Below are positions 1 to 9,577 of a stretch of 64,000 bases of DNA, piece by piece; the first letter of the stretch is position 1; each line of letters starts with the position of its first letter. The stretch comes from an uncultured Latescibacterota bacterium (GTDB taxonomy: Bacteria > Latescibacterota > UBA2968), in contig OY282377.1 of NCBI GenBank assembly GCA_958295785.1, forward strand, positions 4,156,896 through 4,220,895. The letters run 5' to 3'. The notes beneath the pieces were generated by a model. It was given only the letters and a program-made list of their open reading frames with translations, made no database searches and was not told where the DNA came from. The translations under genes and the position numbers were made by a program.

Positions 1-46
1 ATTACAGGGCATACTTTTGTGGCGAAACCCACCTCGCGCGCTTTGA

Positions 47-375
47 TTACTCGGGCGGATAGATCCGCACGGCTCGGCCGGGCTGAAGAACTGAGAGTGT
101 TCGCTCAAGTTCGGGCATTAACTTGAGCAAATCCTCAAGTTGTTTGCTCGGCGCACGCAGGATCGCCACGCCAGATCGAACCGTTGCAGAGGTTGCTGAT
201 CGGGAAGGTGATTATCCATCGTCACGAGCACATCGAAATGCGCTTGGGCAGCGTGCAGTAAGGCACCGTTTTTGAGACCCTTCCATCCCCGGTATTCGAC
301 TGTTTCGACATTCACCTCTGTCTGAAAATGAAGTCTGAGCCGAATGGGAATATCCTCGTCAAGCAGTACGCGCAC
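47..375 (-). pseudogene. DUF5615-family PIN-like toxin, frameshifted
   Basis: The first ~65 residues (MRVLLDEDIP, then a VETVEYRGWKGLKNG-type segment and VTMDNHLPDQQ) match DUF5615 proteins, PIN-like predicted RNases that pair with DUF433 antitoxins. The start is a GTG at 375. The reading frame stops at 118, but near position 170 a one-base shift restores a family-like C-terminus (AILRAPSKQLEDLL, then LMPELERTL and PGRAVRIYPPE) ending at a TAA at 47-49. A full-length toxin is therefore broken by a single-base deletion. It overlaps the DUF433 gene by 17 nt, the usual coupled layout. Sequencing error in a single read-out remains possible. Confidence 0.8.
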
Positions 376-616
376 TTTGAACTCGCAGGTGATCCAGTCC
401 TTTGGACGAAACTTCGAGGTATAATTCGACTTGCCAACGTGCGACAGTGGGGAAATCCTTTAGAAATTCTCCAATGGCATGCCCCCCTTTGAGATAATCT
501 ATGAGCGTATCAACGGGCACCCGAGTGCCCGAGAAGACCAAATCTCCGCTGTGGATTTCAGGATCGCGTGAAACAACGCGCCCCAGTTCCGCTGTCTTGT
601 ATTTCATCTTTGCCAT
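359..616 (-). CDS. DUF433-family antitoxin
   Basis: This 85-residue protein carries the DUF433 signature VVSRDPEIHSG followed by a FSGTRVPVDTLIDYL segment and EFLKDFPTV. The family is a small winged helix-turn-helix type that acts as antitoxin and DNA-binding partner for DUF5615 PIN-like toxins. The ATG at 616 is chosen because GGAG lies 8 nt upstream (625-628 on the other strand); an upstream in-frame ATG at 658 has no such site. The stop overlaps the GTG start of the toxin gene, so the two form a toxin-antitoxin operon whose toxin is frameshifted. Confidence 0.85.
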   Translation of the reverse strand: MAKMKYKTAELGRVVSRDPEIHSGDLVFSGTRVPVDTLIDYLKGGHAIGEFLKDFPTVARWQVELYLEVSSKGLDHLRVQSARTA

Positions 617-683
617 CGCATGCACTCCGTTGTTACATTTTTTTCTCTGAGTCAACAAGTAGCCAGGGAATCACAAAACCAAA

Positions 684-1634
684 TTATTTTCCAACGTGCT
701 TTGCCGCGAGTCCCGTCTGCCACGCGCCATCTTTCAGCCCCGCGTAGAGCATAAAATAGCGGTTGTCGATCTCGAATACTTGGGGCGTGAGCAACCCGTC
801 GCAGTCCCACGCATTGGGATCGGGCGAAGGCGTGAAGATGGGATTGTGCGGGTTGGGTTCAAAGGTGCGGAAATCGCGTGTTCGCACATGTCCGATCCGC
901 CAGACCTCGCCATCGCTCCCACCGTAAAAAATGTGGAAATACTGCGGGCCGATGAAAATTTCCGCCTCGCGGACGCCCCAACTGTCCCACGCTTGCCCGC
1001 TGCCTGTGAAGACGGGATTGGCGGGGTCTTTGATGACGGTTGCGGGATCGCCTGTCCGTGCGGTTGCGCGGCATATCGTCGGTGGCTCTGCCGATTCGCC
1101 CGTATAAATGATGTGTATGGTATCGCCTGCGATAGCAACAGAGGGATGAGACGAGCCTTGCCGCTCGTATGCGTTGGCGGCGGCGATCACGGGCGCGTGG
1201 CAAACCCGCGTCCACATGCCAAAATCTCCGTCCCCCACCAAAAGGCCCGTCTGTTTCGGCAACTTTTGGCGGCGTCCCAAATAATAGACGTAAAACCTGC
1301 GGTCCGCGGGGTTCCAAAATGGAAAGGGATATTCAACCGTGTAATCGTCAAACCCTTCGCTCGAAGGCAAGAGGATCGGGTTGCGCGGGTCGTGCGCGAT
1401 CTGTGCGGGATCGCCCACCGGCGCCGTGCTGTGCATTAAGGTCCAATAGTTGTCTTTTCTTCGCCTGCCCCACAGATAGTGAACCGTATCGTCCATGACA
1501 AACGCATGCGCTGCGGCGGCCCATTCGGGCGGCTCACAAGCAATGATCGGGTTGATGCGCTCGAGCCGCTCGAAGCCCGCAAACGCCTCAAAGGGAATGG
1601 GGACGTTTTTTTTCAATTTGATTGACGCGCTCAT
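684..1634 (-). CDS. GH43-like five-bladed beta-propeller glycosidase
   Basis: A 316-residue protein with no signal peptide. Repeated blade signatures of the type (D/N)P.NP(I/V)(L/F) followed by an aromatic or W-D element occur at about residues 83, 204 and 262, typical of the GH43/GH32/GH130 propeller superfamily. EAEIFIGPQYFHIFYGG and FMLYAGLKDG resemble the strands bearing acidic catalytic residues. It probably acts in the cytoplasm on a short oligosaccharide or glycoside; the substrate cannot be assigned. GGAGG lies 9 nt before the ATG. It sits beside a sulfatase relic, consistent with a former polysaccharide-use locus. Confidence 0.7.
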   Translation of the reverse strand: MSASIKLKKNVPIPFEAFAGFERLERINPIIACEPPEWAAAAHAFVMDDTVHYLWGRRRKDNYWTLMHSTAPVGDPAQIAHDPRNPILLPSSEGFDDYTVEYPFPFWNPADRRFYVYYLGRRQKLPKQTGLLVGDGDFGMWTRVCHAPVIAAANAYERQGSSHPSVAIAGDTIHIIYTGESAEPPTICRATARTGDPATVIKDPANPVFTGSGQAWDSWGVREAEIFIGPQYFHIFYGGSDGEVWRIGHVRTRDFRTFEPNPHNPIFTPSPDPNAWDCDGLLTPQVFEIDNRYFMLYAGLKDGAWQTGLAAKHVGK

Positions 1635-1676
1635 TTTGCCAGTCCTCCAATTTAATATAAGATATGCGTTTCGCCC

Positions 1677-2138
1677 TTACACGTCCAAACACCACTCGTA
1701 GGGGCTAGGGCCTGTATGGCAAATCATCTCGGCGATTTGCCGGCGCATGGTCGCAATGTGCGGTTGGTGTTCGGGAAGTTGCGCGAGGTTTTGCATTTCG
1801 CCCGGGTCGGTTTGCAGATCGTACAACTCGTCGATGTCAAAGCGATTGCGGATATACTTCCAGCGTCCGTCTCGGTTCATCACATGCGCGGCAAATTGCG
1901 CCCTTTCTTCCGAGCCGCAATAAATGGCTTTTTGACTGGCGATCTCGGCGAAGATGGGCTGCGGTTCGGGTTGTCGCCCGTTCAGGATGGCGTCTGCAAC
2001 AGAACGCCCATTCAAAGCACACATCAGCCAAGCGATCCAGATGGGGGTTTGAACGATGGAACTCCCCGCAAAACCGGCTGCATCCCAGCGCATCTGATCG
2101 CACATGATGAGTAGGATATTGGGACGGGACTTTGCCAT
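1677..2138 (-). pseudogene. Sulfatase remnant with internal deletion
   Basis: The N-terminus MAKSRPNILLIMCDQMRWD is a classic type I sulfatase start, with the metal-binding Asp in the CDQ motif. The C-terminal half (GRSVADAILNG, then DGRWKYIRN and DELYDLQTDPGEMQNL) is the sulfatase C-terminal signature. Everything between, about 300 residues including the CxPSR site for formylglycine, is missing; the junction lies near 2010-2027. A one-base loss in the C run at 2043-2047 also shifts TPHLDRLAD out of frame. The ATG at 2138 has GAGG 6 nt upstream. The product cannot be active. Confidence 0.85.
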
Positions 2139-2223
2139 AAGATGCCTCGTTAGACGAATCGACGGACGGTGTACAACTGGCCGCCTCTCAGGCCAGTTCA
2201 TCAACGAATCGACATGGGCTGAT

Positions 2224-4659
2224 TTACTCGTACTTCAGCGCGTCAATCGGGTTTGTGTGTGCGGCTTTCCACGCTTGGTAGCTCACCGTGACCAGCGCGA
2301 TGCCAATGGCGAGGGCCGTGCTCATCACAAATACCGCGAAGCCCAGACCAATGCGGTATGAAAAATTGGACAGCCAGTGTTGCAACACATAATACGCCAA
2401 GGGCCATGCGATGAGGCTGGCAAACGCCACGAGTTGGATAAATTCCGCGGAAAACATCAGCACAATCTGCCCGGCAGAAGCACCGAGCACCTTGCGAATG
2501 CCGATCTCTTTGGTGCGCCGTTGTGCCGAGAGCGCGGCCAAGCCAAACAGGCCCAAACAGCAAACGAGAATCGCCAGCAAAGACGATGTGTTTGCGACCT
2601 TTCTCAAGCGGAGTTCATTGCGGTAAGCAGACGCCAGGCCTTCGTCGATGAAAATGGGCCTGAACGGCTCATTGGGCACAAATTGTTCCCACTGCGTCTG
2701 CAAAAAAGCCATCGTCTCTTCAAAGTGCTCCCCTTTCACTCTGAGCGCGAGGAACGCGTACAATCTCGACCATTTGACAAAGGCCAAAGGGGCGATCTTT
2801 TCGCGCAGGGAAGCAAAATGGTAGTCCTTAAACACGCCCACGACCGTGCCCGATCCCAGTCCCGTCCACTCGATTTGCTTGCCGATGGGATCATCCCAGC
2901 CAAAGCCCTTGACTGCGGATTCGTTGATCAAAAATTCAGACGAAAACCGGCGCAATGCACTGCCCTTGCCCGGTGTGAAATTCTTTCCCGCAACGAGTTC
3001 AATGCCCATAGTCGTCAAAAAATCTTCATCAACTTCGTTGAACATCACGCGCCAATCATCGCCGGGCAGCCCCTCTGGGCGCACGGTCCAAATGCGCCCG
3101 CCACCGCCTTGGGGAAAGGGCAGATAGCGCGCTGCTGTGGCGTGCAACACATTGGGATGGCGCAAAAACGATTGTTTCACCGTTGCGTAGCGCGCGGACA
3201 ACCGCTGCTCAAAATCCGCGTGTTCCTCTCGGCTCGGCGCGAAAATTTGCAACATCACGAGGTGTTCTGTCTCAAACCCCAGGTCGCGGTTGAGCATATA
3301 AGAAATTTGATCGCGCACCACGAGCGTGCCCACGAGCAAAAAAATCGAAATCGAAAATTGGAATACGACCAACGCCTTCCAAAACCACGCGCCTTGCGCG
3401 CCAGACCGAATTTGGTGTTTTAAGGTCTCGATGGGTTGCCATGCCGACAATGCAAAGGCCGGATAACTGCCCGCCAATATTCCAGTCGCCAAAATCACCC
3501 CGACCCCTGCGGGCAACAAGGTGACAAAAGCCTCGCTGTCCAAGGCCAGGGGTTGCTGGATCAAATCGTTAAACACGGGCAACATCAACGCGCTGAGACC
3601 CAGTGCCAGCGCCAGCGCGAGAAAGGCCACGATCAGGGATTCGCCCAAAAATTGCTGCATCAACTGCCATCGGCTGGCCCCCACCACTTTTCGCAAGCCC
3701 ACCTCTCGCGCCCGGCCAATGGATTGGGCGGTTGCCAAATTCATGAAGTTCACGCAGGCAATGGCGAGAATAAACGCGGCGACGATGCCCAACACGTAGA
3801 GTTGACCAATATCGCCAAATCTGTCGATGCCGTAATCTGCACGCGAATGGAGATAGACGCGGTGAAAGGGTTGCAGGTGATACGCATTGTGCATTTGCAC
3901 CTCCGCGCCCATATAGCGCGCCATAAAGTCCGGCAACTTGCGCGATAGAGACGCGCTATGCACGCCGTTTTGGAGCAGAATATATGTATGCACGGGGCGC
4001 CATGCCTGAAAATGCTGCCATCTGGTCCATTTGCTCTCCCATTTATTTTTTGGCATCCGCGCAATGATCAAACCGAATCGAACCGTCGAGGGATCGCGCC
4101 GCTCCTTCATCACTCCCCGAATGATATAATCCCCGCCAAAAGTGGCATTGTCAACGGTCAAAACCCTGCCCATCGGATCTTCCTCGCCAAAGATGAGCGA
4201 TGCCACGCGCTCGGTAATCACCACGCCCATCGGGTCTGCAAACGCCGTTTGGGGATTGCCTTTGACAAATTCCGCGTCAAATACGTCAAACACATGTTTG
4301 TCCACGAGACTGAACCGCGCCCGAATCACTCGATTCTGGCGTTCTACTTTCACATTCCAATGCCACATGCGAACCGCCGCTTGCACCTCGGGAAAGTCGC
4401 GTGCCAGCGCAGGCCCCAAAGGTCCGGACGTACCCCAATCAAAACCGCGCGACCCGTCTTTGCCCTGGGTTTCCCGAACGACTTTGTAAATGCGGTCGCC
4501 CTTTTTGTGAACCCGGTCATAGCGCAGTTCATGCTGCACGAACAACACGATCAACAGACAACAGGCCATGCCGATCCCCAAGCCGAGCACATTGAGGGTC
4601 GCGTAGATTTTGTTTCGCATCAAATGGCGGATGGCGACGATGAGATAGTTTTTGAACAT
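2224..4659 (-). CDS. FtsX/MacB-like ABC transporter permease
   Basis: An 811-residue permease with the two-unit layout common in FCB bacteria and Acidobacteria. An N-terminal helix (MFKNYLIVAIRHLMRNK...NVLGLGIGM) leads to a large periplasmic MacB_PCD domain, then an FtsX block (about 290-400), a second helix and periplasmic domain, and a last FtsX block with RRTKEIGIRKVLGAS. It ends in the common signature NPIDALKYE. No ATPase gene is adjacent, so the partner would be supplied in trans. By analogy it would drive mechanotransmission or export of a peptide, lipid or antibiotic; the substrate is unknown. No good ribosome-binding site is visible before the ATG. Confidence 0.9.
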   Translation of the reverse strand: MFKNYLIVAIRHLMRNKIYATLNVLGLGIGMACCLLIVLFVQHELRYDRVHKKGDRIYKVVRETQGKDGSRGFDWGTSGPLGPALARDFPEVQAAVRMWHWNVKVERQNRVIRARFSLVDKHVFDVFDAEFVKGNPQTAFADPMGVVITERVASLIFGEEDPMGRVLTVDNATFGGDYIIRGVMKERRDPSTVRFGLIIARMPKNKWESKWTRWQHFQAWRPVHTYILLQNGVHSASLSRKLPDFMARYMGAEVQMHNAYHLQPFHRVYLHSRADYGIDRFGDIGQLYVLGIVAAFILAIACVNFMNLATAQSIGRAREVGLRKVVGASRWQLMQQFLGESLIVAFLALALALGLSALMLPVFNDLIQQPLALDSEAFVTLLPAGVGVILATGILAGSYPAFALSAWQPIETLKHQIRSGAQGAWFWKALVVFQFSISIFLLVGTLVVRDQISYMLNRDLGFETEHLVMLQIFAPSREEHADFEQRLSARYATVKQSFLRHPNVLHATAARYLPFPQGGGGRIWTVRPEGLPGDDWRVMFNEVDEDFLTTMGIELVAGKNFTPGKGSALRRFSSEFLINESAVKGFGWDDPIGKQIEWTGLGSGTVVGVFKDYHFASLREKIAPLAFVKWSRLYAFLALRVKGEHFEETMAFLQTQWEQFVPNEPFRPIFIDEGLASAYRNELRLRKVANTSSLLAILVCCLGLFGLAALSAQRRTKEIGIRKVLGASAGQIVLMFSAEFIQLVAFASLIAWPLAYYVLQHWLSNFSYRIGLGFAVFVMSTALAIGIALVTVSYQAWKAAHTNPIDALKYE

Positions 4660-4740
4660 GGGGAATCGGGCTGTTTTAAGTAACCGACGTTACGCACCTT
4701 TGAGCCGTGTTGCGTTTCAAAAGCGGATGTCAATAGTCCC

Positions 4741-4804
4741 TCGTTTGTTGCCTCTATGCCTTCGGCCCTACGCGACACATAGGCCACTTTTTTTCAGCAA
4801 CGGC
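4741..4804. repeat. Degenerate fragment of dispersed repeat R3
   Basis: Within the 176-bp gap between the permease and beta-helix genes. TCGTTTGTTGCCTC followed by a GCCTTCGG-like stretch and CTTTTTTTCAGCAACGGC matches the interior of the R3 element at 20671-21079 and 46281-46753. Only about 60 bp is recognisable, so this is a relic. Nothing else is seen in the gap. Confidence 0.45.
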
Positions 4805-4835
4805 TTATGACCCATCCTTGTTGTGGGGCGGGTCA

Positions 4836-7202
4836 TCATTCATTTTCAAGTTCGTGACGCGCCATGAGCTTTGCGATAAATTTGGGATCAAAGGTTTTGA
4901 AGTGATTCACAATGTCATTGCCAAGCGCGGTATTGAGATGGTGGTGTTGCACGGCTTTGTCGATTTCCACAATGCCCGTGCGGTCGATCAGTTCGGGACG
5001 CGCTTTGCCGCCGACGATAGGGGCGTGCAGGGTGCAGTTGGTGAACCGCGTTCCCAAGCTGCTTTTCACGGTGTAAAAAATTTCGGGCACTCGTTGCACA
5101 TCGGGTTGAAAGCGGCAGGTGTCAAAGACCAATTCCCCGCGCAGGCCCGGCGCGTGTACCGCGTTTATCCCACACCGTTCAAAGAACGCGCTGGCAATGC
5201 AATGTCCAAAATAAATGCCGATGTTTTCGCAATCTGTAAAGCGAATATTCGGACAAAGCGCGTGCGAATCGGCATAGCCAAGGGCCGTCTCCCCGCCGAT
5301 CAGGAGGTGCATATCTTCGGGATCAGCGGGATTTTTGGGCGTCAATTTTTCGAGTTGCACATCGGCGCAAATCAGGGTGCAGTTGGCGATCAGGCGGTTG
5401 CCGTCGTAAGTGCTTTTTTGGCGCAGGTCGTAGTGGTGCGGGTTGGGCATGTGGATGAGGCGCACGCCCTGGCCGCGCCCTTCAACGGCAATATTGCGAA
5501 ACTCGATGCGGCGGGGAAAAAAGAGACGTGCGTTCTCATGGGTTTTGGAAAAGGGCACGATGTCCATCAGCCAGCACGGGTCTTTTGAGTTGGGGGCCGC
5601 GATGTAATCCACGATCATATCTTCAATTTTGACACTGCGCGCAAAGCCGATGGCGTATTGATAGTCGAAATTGTCCGGATGATAGGCGAGCACCGAAGCC
5701 TTGCCCTTGCCGCTCGGTTTTAAGGTGCAGTTGCGAAGGTGGATGTGACCGTCCCATTTGGCGCCGTAATCTCGCCGGAAATTGACGAATTGATTGCCGT
5801 AGCGCGTGGTGTTTTCGATGACCAAATCGCCGCCGCCGGTGATGGAAATGCCTTTGAAGCCAATCGCGCAATGGCCGATGTAGAGGTTCCAGCAGTGAAA
5901 GTGGACGTCAATGCGGTTGAGGCGACAATTTTCAACGCGGAAATTTTTATTCAGATTGGTGCCGAAAAACCCCCACGCCACCCATCCGCCTTCGGCTGTC
6001 AAATTGCGAAATGTGCAATTGAGCATCCGCGCGCCGCTGATGCCATAGGTGCCCGCGGCCAGGACGCGATCTGCTGTGCGGCGGTTTTTTTCCCACGGCA
6101 TTGCGCGGATATTTTCCAAGGTCACGTCATAGACGCCACTGAGCACGTAAAAACCGCGGCGGGGTTGCATGGAAATATCGCGCTTGCCTTTTTCCAATCC
6201 CATCCACTGCTGCCGAATGATCACGCGGCTTCGGTGGATGGCAATGCCGTGGTGGTAATATCCGGTGTACTCTTTCCCTGGGATATCGCCCGAAAAATAG
6301 AATCCCCCGCCTTCGATGACGAGGTAGTGGTCGTTGCAGGGCGTGGCTGTTACAGACGTGAAATTTTTGAATGCCCATGCAATGTCGCCGATGACGCGCC
6401 CTTCTTCTTCCACGTAAAAAAATTCCTCGCGCGCCCACCCGGCTTTGGAATAGTTGCCGGCGCGGATGCCAATGCGGTCTTGTGAATCTTCGACTGTGAT
6501 GAGGTGCCCCGCATAAGGGGCCAATTCCGGAATGAGTTGCACGCCGGGTTTGATTTTTTCGAGCAAGGCCGCTTTTAGGGCTTCATCTTGGGTGAGGTCT
6601 TTTCGCGCCTCGTCATTGCGAACGACAAATCGCGCTTTGTTTTTGTCGTTGTATTTTTCGTCGATGTGAAATGTCGTTTTGCCCCAATGCACGTCGGTTG
6701 CGATGGGAATGTCGTTGGTCTGTTTGATCCAGTATTCGCCCGTGCGATTGACAATTGGAACGCCGCGGTTGTTGGCGTATTCGTGCGCCCGTTTGATCGG
6801 GACGCCATCGTCTTGGACGCCATCGCCGACCGCGCCGAACATGGCGTAGTTCACGGCTCGCTTTTCCACCAAAACAGCGGCCATGCCATTTTGGAGGGCG
6901 ATGACGTCGGCGCCGTTGGGCTGAACTTCTCCGCCGCGTTTCCGAATGCGATACACTGCTGCGCCTCCGTCGCCTGGGGCGTAAAACCCCGCGGTTTCGG
7001 CAAATGAGTTGTCCCCTGCGCGCTGTTGGGATTTCATGGCCTGAACCGTGGAATAGCGCGTCAGGCAGATGTTTTCTGTCGTTTGCATTGCGGTCTCCTG
7101 AGCGAGTGTTCGCGTGTACTGCACGAGGGCGATGCCACCCGTGCCAATACCCGTGAGCATTTTGCGTCTGGACATGTTGCTTTGCGTCGGCTGTTCAGAC
7201 AT
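4836..7202 (-). CDS. Tat-exported right-handed beta-helix (pectate-lyase-like) protein
   Basis: A 788-residue protein. The start at 7202 is supported by GGAGG 5-6 nt upstream and by the twin-arginine signal it reveals (SRRKMLTGIGTGGIALVQ), so it should be exported folded. Residues about 110-170 contain NYAMFGAVGDGVQDD, the start of the Pectate_lyase_3/GH28-type fold, and the rest is rich in short N/T/F strand repeats typical of parallel beta-helices. A polysaccharide lyase or hydrolase role is likely; the active site and substrate cannot be assigned. A longer in-frame extension to 7547 would overlap rloA and is rejected. Confidence 0.75.
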   Translation of the reverse strand: MSEQPTQSNMSRRKMLTGIGTGGIALVQYTRTLAQETAMQTTENICLTRYSTVQAMKSQQRAGDNSFAETAGFYAPGDGGAAVYRIRKRGGEVQPNGADVIALQNGMAAVLVEKRAVNYAMFGAVGDGVQDDGVPIKRAHEYANNRGVPIVNRTGEYWIKQTNDIPIATDVHWGKTTFHIDEKYNDKNKARFVVRNDEARKDLTQDEALKAALLEKIKPGVQLIPELAPYAGHLITVEDSQDRIGIRAGNYSKAGWAREEFFYVEEEGRVIGDIAWAFKNFTSVTATPCNDHYLVIEGGGFYFSGDIPGKEYTGYYHHGIAIHRSRVIIRQQWMGLEKGKRDISMQPRRGFYVLSGVYDVTLENIRAMPWEKNRRTADRVLAAGTYGISGARMLNCTFRNLTAEGGWVAWGFFGTNLNKNFRVENCRLNRIDVHFHCWNLYIGHCAIGFKGISITGGGDLVIENTTRYGNQFVNFRRDYGAKWDGHIHLRNCTLKPSGKGKASVLAYHPDNFDYQYAIGFARSVKIEDMIVDYIAAPNSKDPCWLMDIVPFSKTHENARLFFPRRIEFRNIAVEGRGQGVRLIHMPNPHHYDLRQKSTYDGNRLIANCTLICADVQLEKLTPKNPADPEDMHLLIGGETALGYADSHALCPNIRFTDCENIGIYFGHCIASAFFERCGINAVHAPGLRGELVFDTCRFQPDVQRVPEIFYTVKSSLGTRFTNCTLHAPIVGGKARPELIDRTGIVEIDKAVQHHHLNTALGNDIVNHFKTFDPKFIAKLMARHELENE

Positions 7203-7259
7203 GCGAACCTCCAATAAAGTCGGGGCAATGTACATATCCCCACAAGCCGCGTCAAGCAA

Positions 7260-7295
7260 TCGGTTGAGGGCCGTCACTTTGTGCTCGTTTTGAAA
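7260..7295 (+). repeat. Left 36-bp direct repeat flanking rloAB
   Basis: The stretch starting TCGGTTGAGGGCCGTCACTT and ending GTTTTGAAA recurs at 9474-9509 with one mismatch, so the two copies bracket the rloA-rloB genes. They may be attachment-site-like duplications or copies of a dispersed repeat. Confidence 0.8.
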
Positions 7296-7434
7296 ATTGC
7301 TCTGCCCTGATGTCATTCGGGAGTAAGAATGATTTTTCGCCAAAGAGATAATTTCTCTTTTATATTGGCTTTTAGGCAAATATTTTCTAACTTTAGAATG
7401 ATAAATTGAAAATTTCATCGTGGAGAAAAAGAAA

Positions 7435-8850
7435 ATGATAATCAGGTTCTCCGTTGAAAACTGGATGTCTTTCCGCGACCGAGCCACCTTTTCGATGATT
7501 GCCAGCCGAGAACGCCAGCATGGAGCGCGTGTCTCAAAGCTCGACAAGTACCAAACGAGAGTGCTTCCAATCGCGGCGATTTATGGGGGCAACGCATCGG
7601 GCAAGACGAATTTTTTTAGGGCACTGAGTTTTGCCAAAACGCTGGTCGTCAAAGGTAGTCGGCTCGACAGCCTGATCCCGGTCGAGACGTTTCGATTGGA
7701 TGACAAGGGAACAACGCAACCCTCGCGCTTTGCTTTCGAGTTGCTGGTCGGCGAGACCATCTACGACTTCAGCTTCGCAGTGACGCGAAAAGCGGTCTTG
7801 GAAGAAAGGCTGGTGGCGATCACGAGTACCAGCGAAAAAGTGCTCTACGACCGTCGAGATGGCGAACCCAACTTTGCCCCCTCGCTCGCCAAAGACCCCT
7901 TACTAAAATTCGCTTTCAGGGGAACGCGAGACAATCAACTTTTCCTGACCAACTCCGTTTCCCAAAAAGTTGACAATTTCAGGCCGGTCTATGACTGGTT
8001 CAAGAATACGCTCGATCTGGTCGCACCGGACGCGCGATTTGAGCTTTTCGATCAGTTCCTCAATGAAGGGCATCCACTTTACACGGTCATGAACGAGGTG
8101 TTGCCGCGGCTCGATACCGGAATCGCCCATCTCGGCAGTGAAGAAATTCCATTTGAGAACATCCCACTTCCCGAGCCATTAAAGATCGAACTTCAGGAAG
8201 AAGTGAAAGAAGGTATGACCATTCGGTTAGTGGCAGAACGGATGAATAACCGCTTCACAATTACCCGCAAGGATGGCGAATTAATCGCAAAAAAATTGGT
8301 CGCCTTTCACCCCAAATCGGACGGCACAGAGGCCAAATTTGAGATGCGTCAGGAATCGGATGGCACGCAACGGATCATCGATCTCCTGCCCGCCTTTCTC
8401 GATCTTTCGGAGCAAAAATCACGGAAAGTCTATGTTATTGACGAGGTTGACCGCAGTCTGCATTCCTTGCTGCTCCACCAACTGATCGAGGCATATCTGT
8501 ACAATTGTTCTGCGGAAACTCGGACGCAATTGCTCCTGACGACCCATAATGTCATGCTGATGGATCAGCAGTTGTTGCGCCGGGACGAAATGTGGGTAAC
8601 GGAAAGGGATGCGTCCGGCGCGACGAATCTGTTTTCCTTCAGCGAGTATAAAGATATTCGTTACGACAAGGATATTCGGAAAAGCTATCTGCAAGGGCGG
8701 ATGGGAGGAACCCCCCGCATATTGGGAGGGATTCTCACAGGGCTCTCCTCCGTGGAGGAAAGATGCGAGGATAGAAACGTAGGGGCGATGCCCCCGTGCT
8801 CGCCCAAAGATACAAGTGAGGAAATGCCCGATGCCGTCGAAAAGACGTAA
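7435..8850 (+). CDS. rloA: RloA-like AAA (ABC-type) ATPase of an RloAB/AbiL-type module
   Basis: A 471-residue ATPase of the AAA_15/OLD-like clade. It opens with [14 protein letters not shown], has Walker A GGNASGKT (51-58), Walker B VYVIDEVD (D336/E337), and an H-loop TTHNVMLM. The ATG at 7435 has GGAG 9 nt upstream and is preferred over an in-frame GTG at 7420. With the RloB partner it resembles RloAB modules and the AbiLi/AbiLii abortive-infection pair. The last ~35 codons run through a copy of repeat R1, so the C-terminus is extended beyond the expected end near SYLQGRMGG. It overlaps rloB by 20 nt. Confidence 0.85.
   Translation: MIIRFSVENWMSFRDRATFSMIASRERQHGARVSKLDKYQTRVLPIAAIYGGNASGKTNFFRALSFAKTLVVKGSRLDSLIPVETFRLDDKGTTQPSRFAFELLVGETIYDFSFAVTRKAVLEERLVAITSTSEKVLYDRRDGEPNFAPSLAKDPLLKFAFRGTRDNQLFLTNSVSQKVDNFRPVYDWFKNTLDLVAPDARFELFDQFLNEGHPLYTVMNEVLPRLDTGIAHLGSEEIPFENIPLPEPLKIELQEEVKEGMTIRLVAERMNNRFTITRKDGELIAKKLVAFHPKSDGTEAKFEMRQESDGTQRIIDLLPAFLDLSEQKSRKVYVIDEVDRSLHSLLLHQLIEAYLYNCSAETRTQLLLTTHNVMLMDQQLLRRDEMWVTERDASGATNLFSFSEYKDIRYDKDIRKSYLQGRMGGTPRILGGILTGLSSVEERCEDRNVGAMPPCSPKDTSEEMPDAVEKT
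8779..8815 (+). repeat. Dispersed repeat R1, copy inside the rloA 3' end
   Basis: A 37-bp sequence starting GTAGGGGCGATGCCCCCGTG and ending CCAAAGATACAA, identical to 29087-29123. The palindromic GGGGC-GATG-GCCCC-like core recurs in variant form at 12762, 21208, 25118 and 52697. Here it is translated as part of rloA. Confidence 0.85.
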
Positions 8851-9427
8851 ATTTATCAGGCCACCCGGCAGGCGACCTTACCGAAAGCGATTTGTCATTG
8901 CAACAGAAGGGACAAAGACAGAGCCTCAATATTTCGCCCTCTTCAACAATCGGCATTCGGTTATCCGGGTGGATTGCGTAAAAGGCAAACCTCACAGCTC
9001 ACCGCCCCAAGTCTTGAAACGCATGAAAGACCGCCTTGATCGAGAAGACCTATGGGCTTCGGATGAGGCCTGGCTGGGGGTAGATAAGGACCAATGGCGC
9101 GATGGTCAGATAGCACAACTCCACGCCTGGTCGCAGGGGGCGAATAATTACGGATTGGCCCTCAGCAATCCCAATTTCGAGTACTGGTTGTTGCTCCACT
9201 TTGAAAACGGCAGGGGTATCGGATCGCCACGCGAATGTTCAGATCGGTTAAAGCGGCACTGGCCCAACTACGACAAAGGCATTGATGCCCAAAAGATCAC
9301 GCCAGACAGGATTGAGGACGCCATTGATCTGGCCAAGGCTCGCGATAATCCTCCATGCGTGGATTGGCCGCGTGCATTTGGTAGTACAGTTTACAAACTG
9401 GCCGAGAAAATTCTCCGTTTCCAATAA
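8831..9427 (+). CDS. rloB: RloB-family protein (TOPRIM-like partner of RloA)
   Basis: A 198-residue RloB protein. The family motifs are visible in order: [12 protein letters not shown] near the N-terminus, GVDKDQW in the middle, and [17 protein letters not shown]. The first and second are the acidic motifs of a TOPRIM-like nuclease or nucleotidyl-transfer centre. The ATG at 8831 follows GAGG by about 8 nt. It lies 3' of rloA and overlaps it by 20 nt, indicating translational coupling. By analogy to RloAB and AbiL the pair would be a phage-triggered abortive-infection module; the activity is inferred. Confidence 0.85.
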   Translation: MPSKRRKFIRPPGRRPYRKRFVIATEGTKTEPQYFALFNNRHSVIRVDCVKGKPHSSPPQVLKRMKDRLDREDLWASDEAWLGVDKDQWRDGQIAQLHAWSQGANNYGLALSNPNFEYWLLLHFENGRGIGSPRECSDRLKRHWPNYDKGIDAQKITPDRIEDAIDLAKARDNPPCVDWPRAFGSTVYKLAEKILRFQ

Positions 9428-9473
9428 ATCACAAACTGCTCGGTTGTATGGGCAGTTTTATTTTTTGTGCCCC

Positions 9474-9509
9474 TCGGTTGAGGGCCGTCACTTTGTGCTT
9501 GTTTTGAAA
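9474..9509 (+). repeat. Right 36-bp direct repeat flanking rloAB
   Basis: Partner of 7260-7295, with one C/T difference at position 27. It lies 46 bp after the rloB stop and about 70 bp before the PhyH gene. Confidence 0.8.
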
Positions 9510-9577
9510 TGGGTTTGGGCTTTTCATGGAGAAACCGCCGTGTATGTGCATCGTGCAAGCAGGCAAAGGAGGATGCC

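Noticed and set aside
7203-7547. N-terminal extension of the beta-helix protein
   Set aside because: It would hide the twin-arginine signal, overlap rloA and run through the 36-bp repeat; the ATG at 7202 has a good GGAGG.
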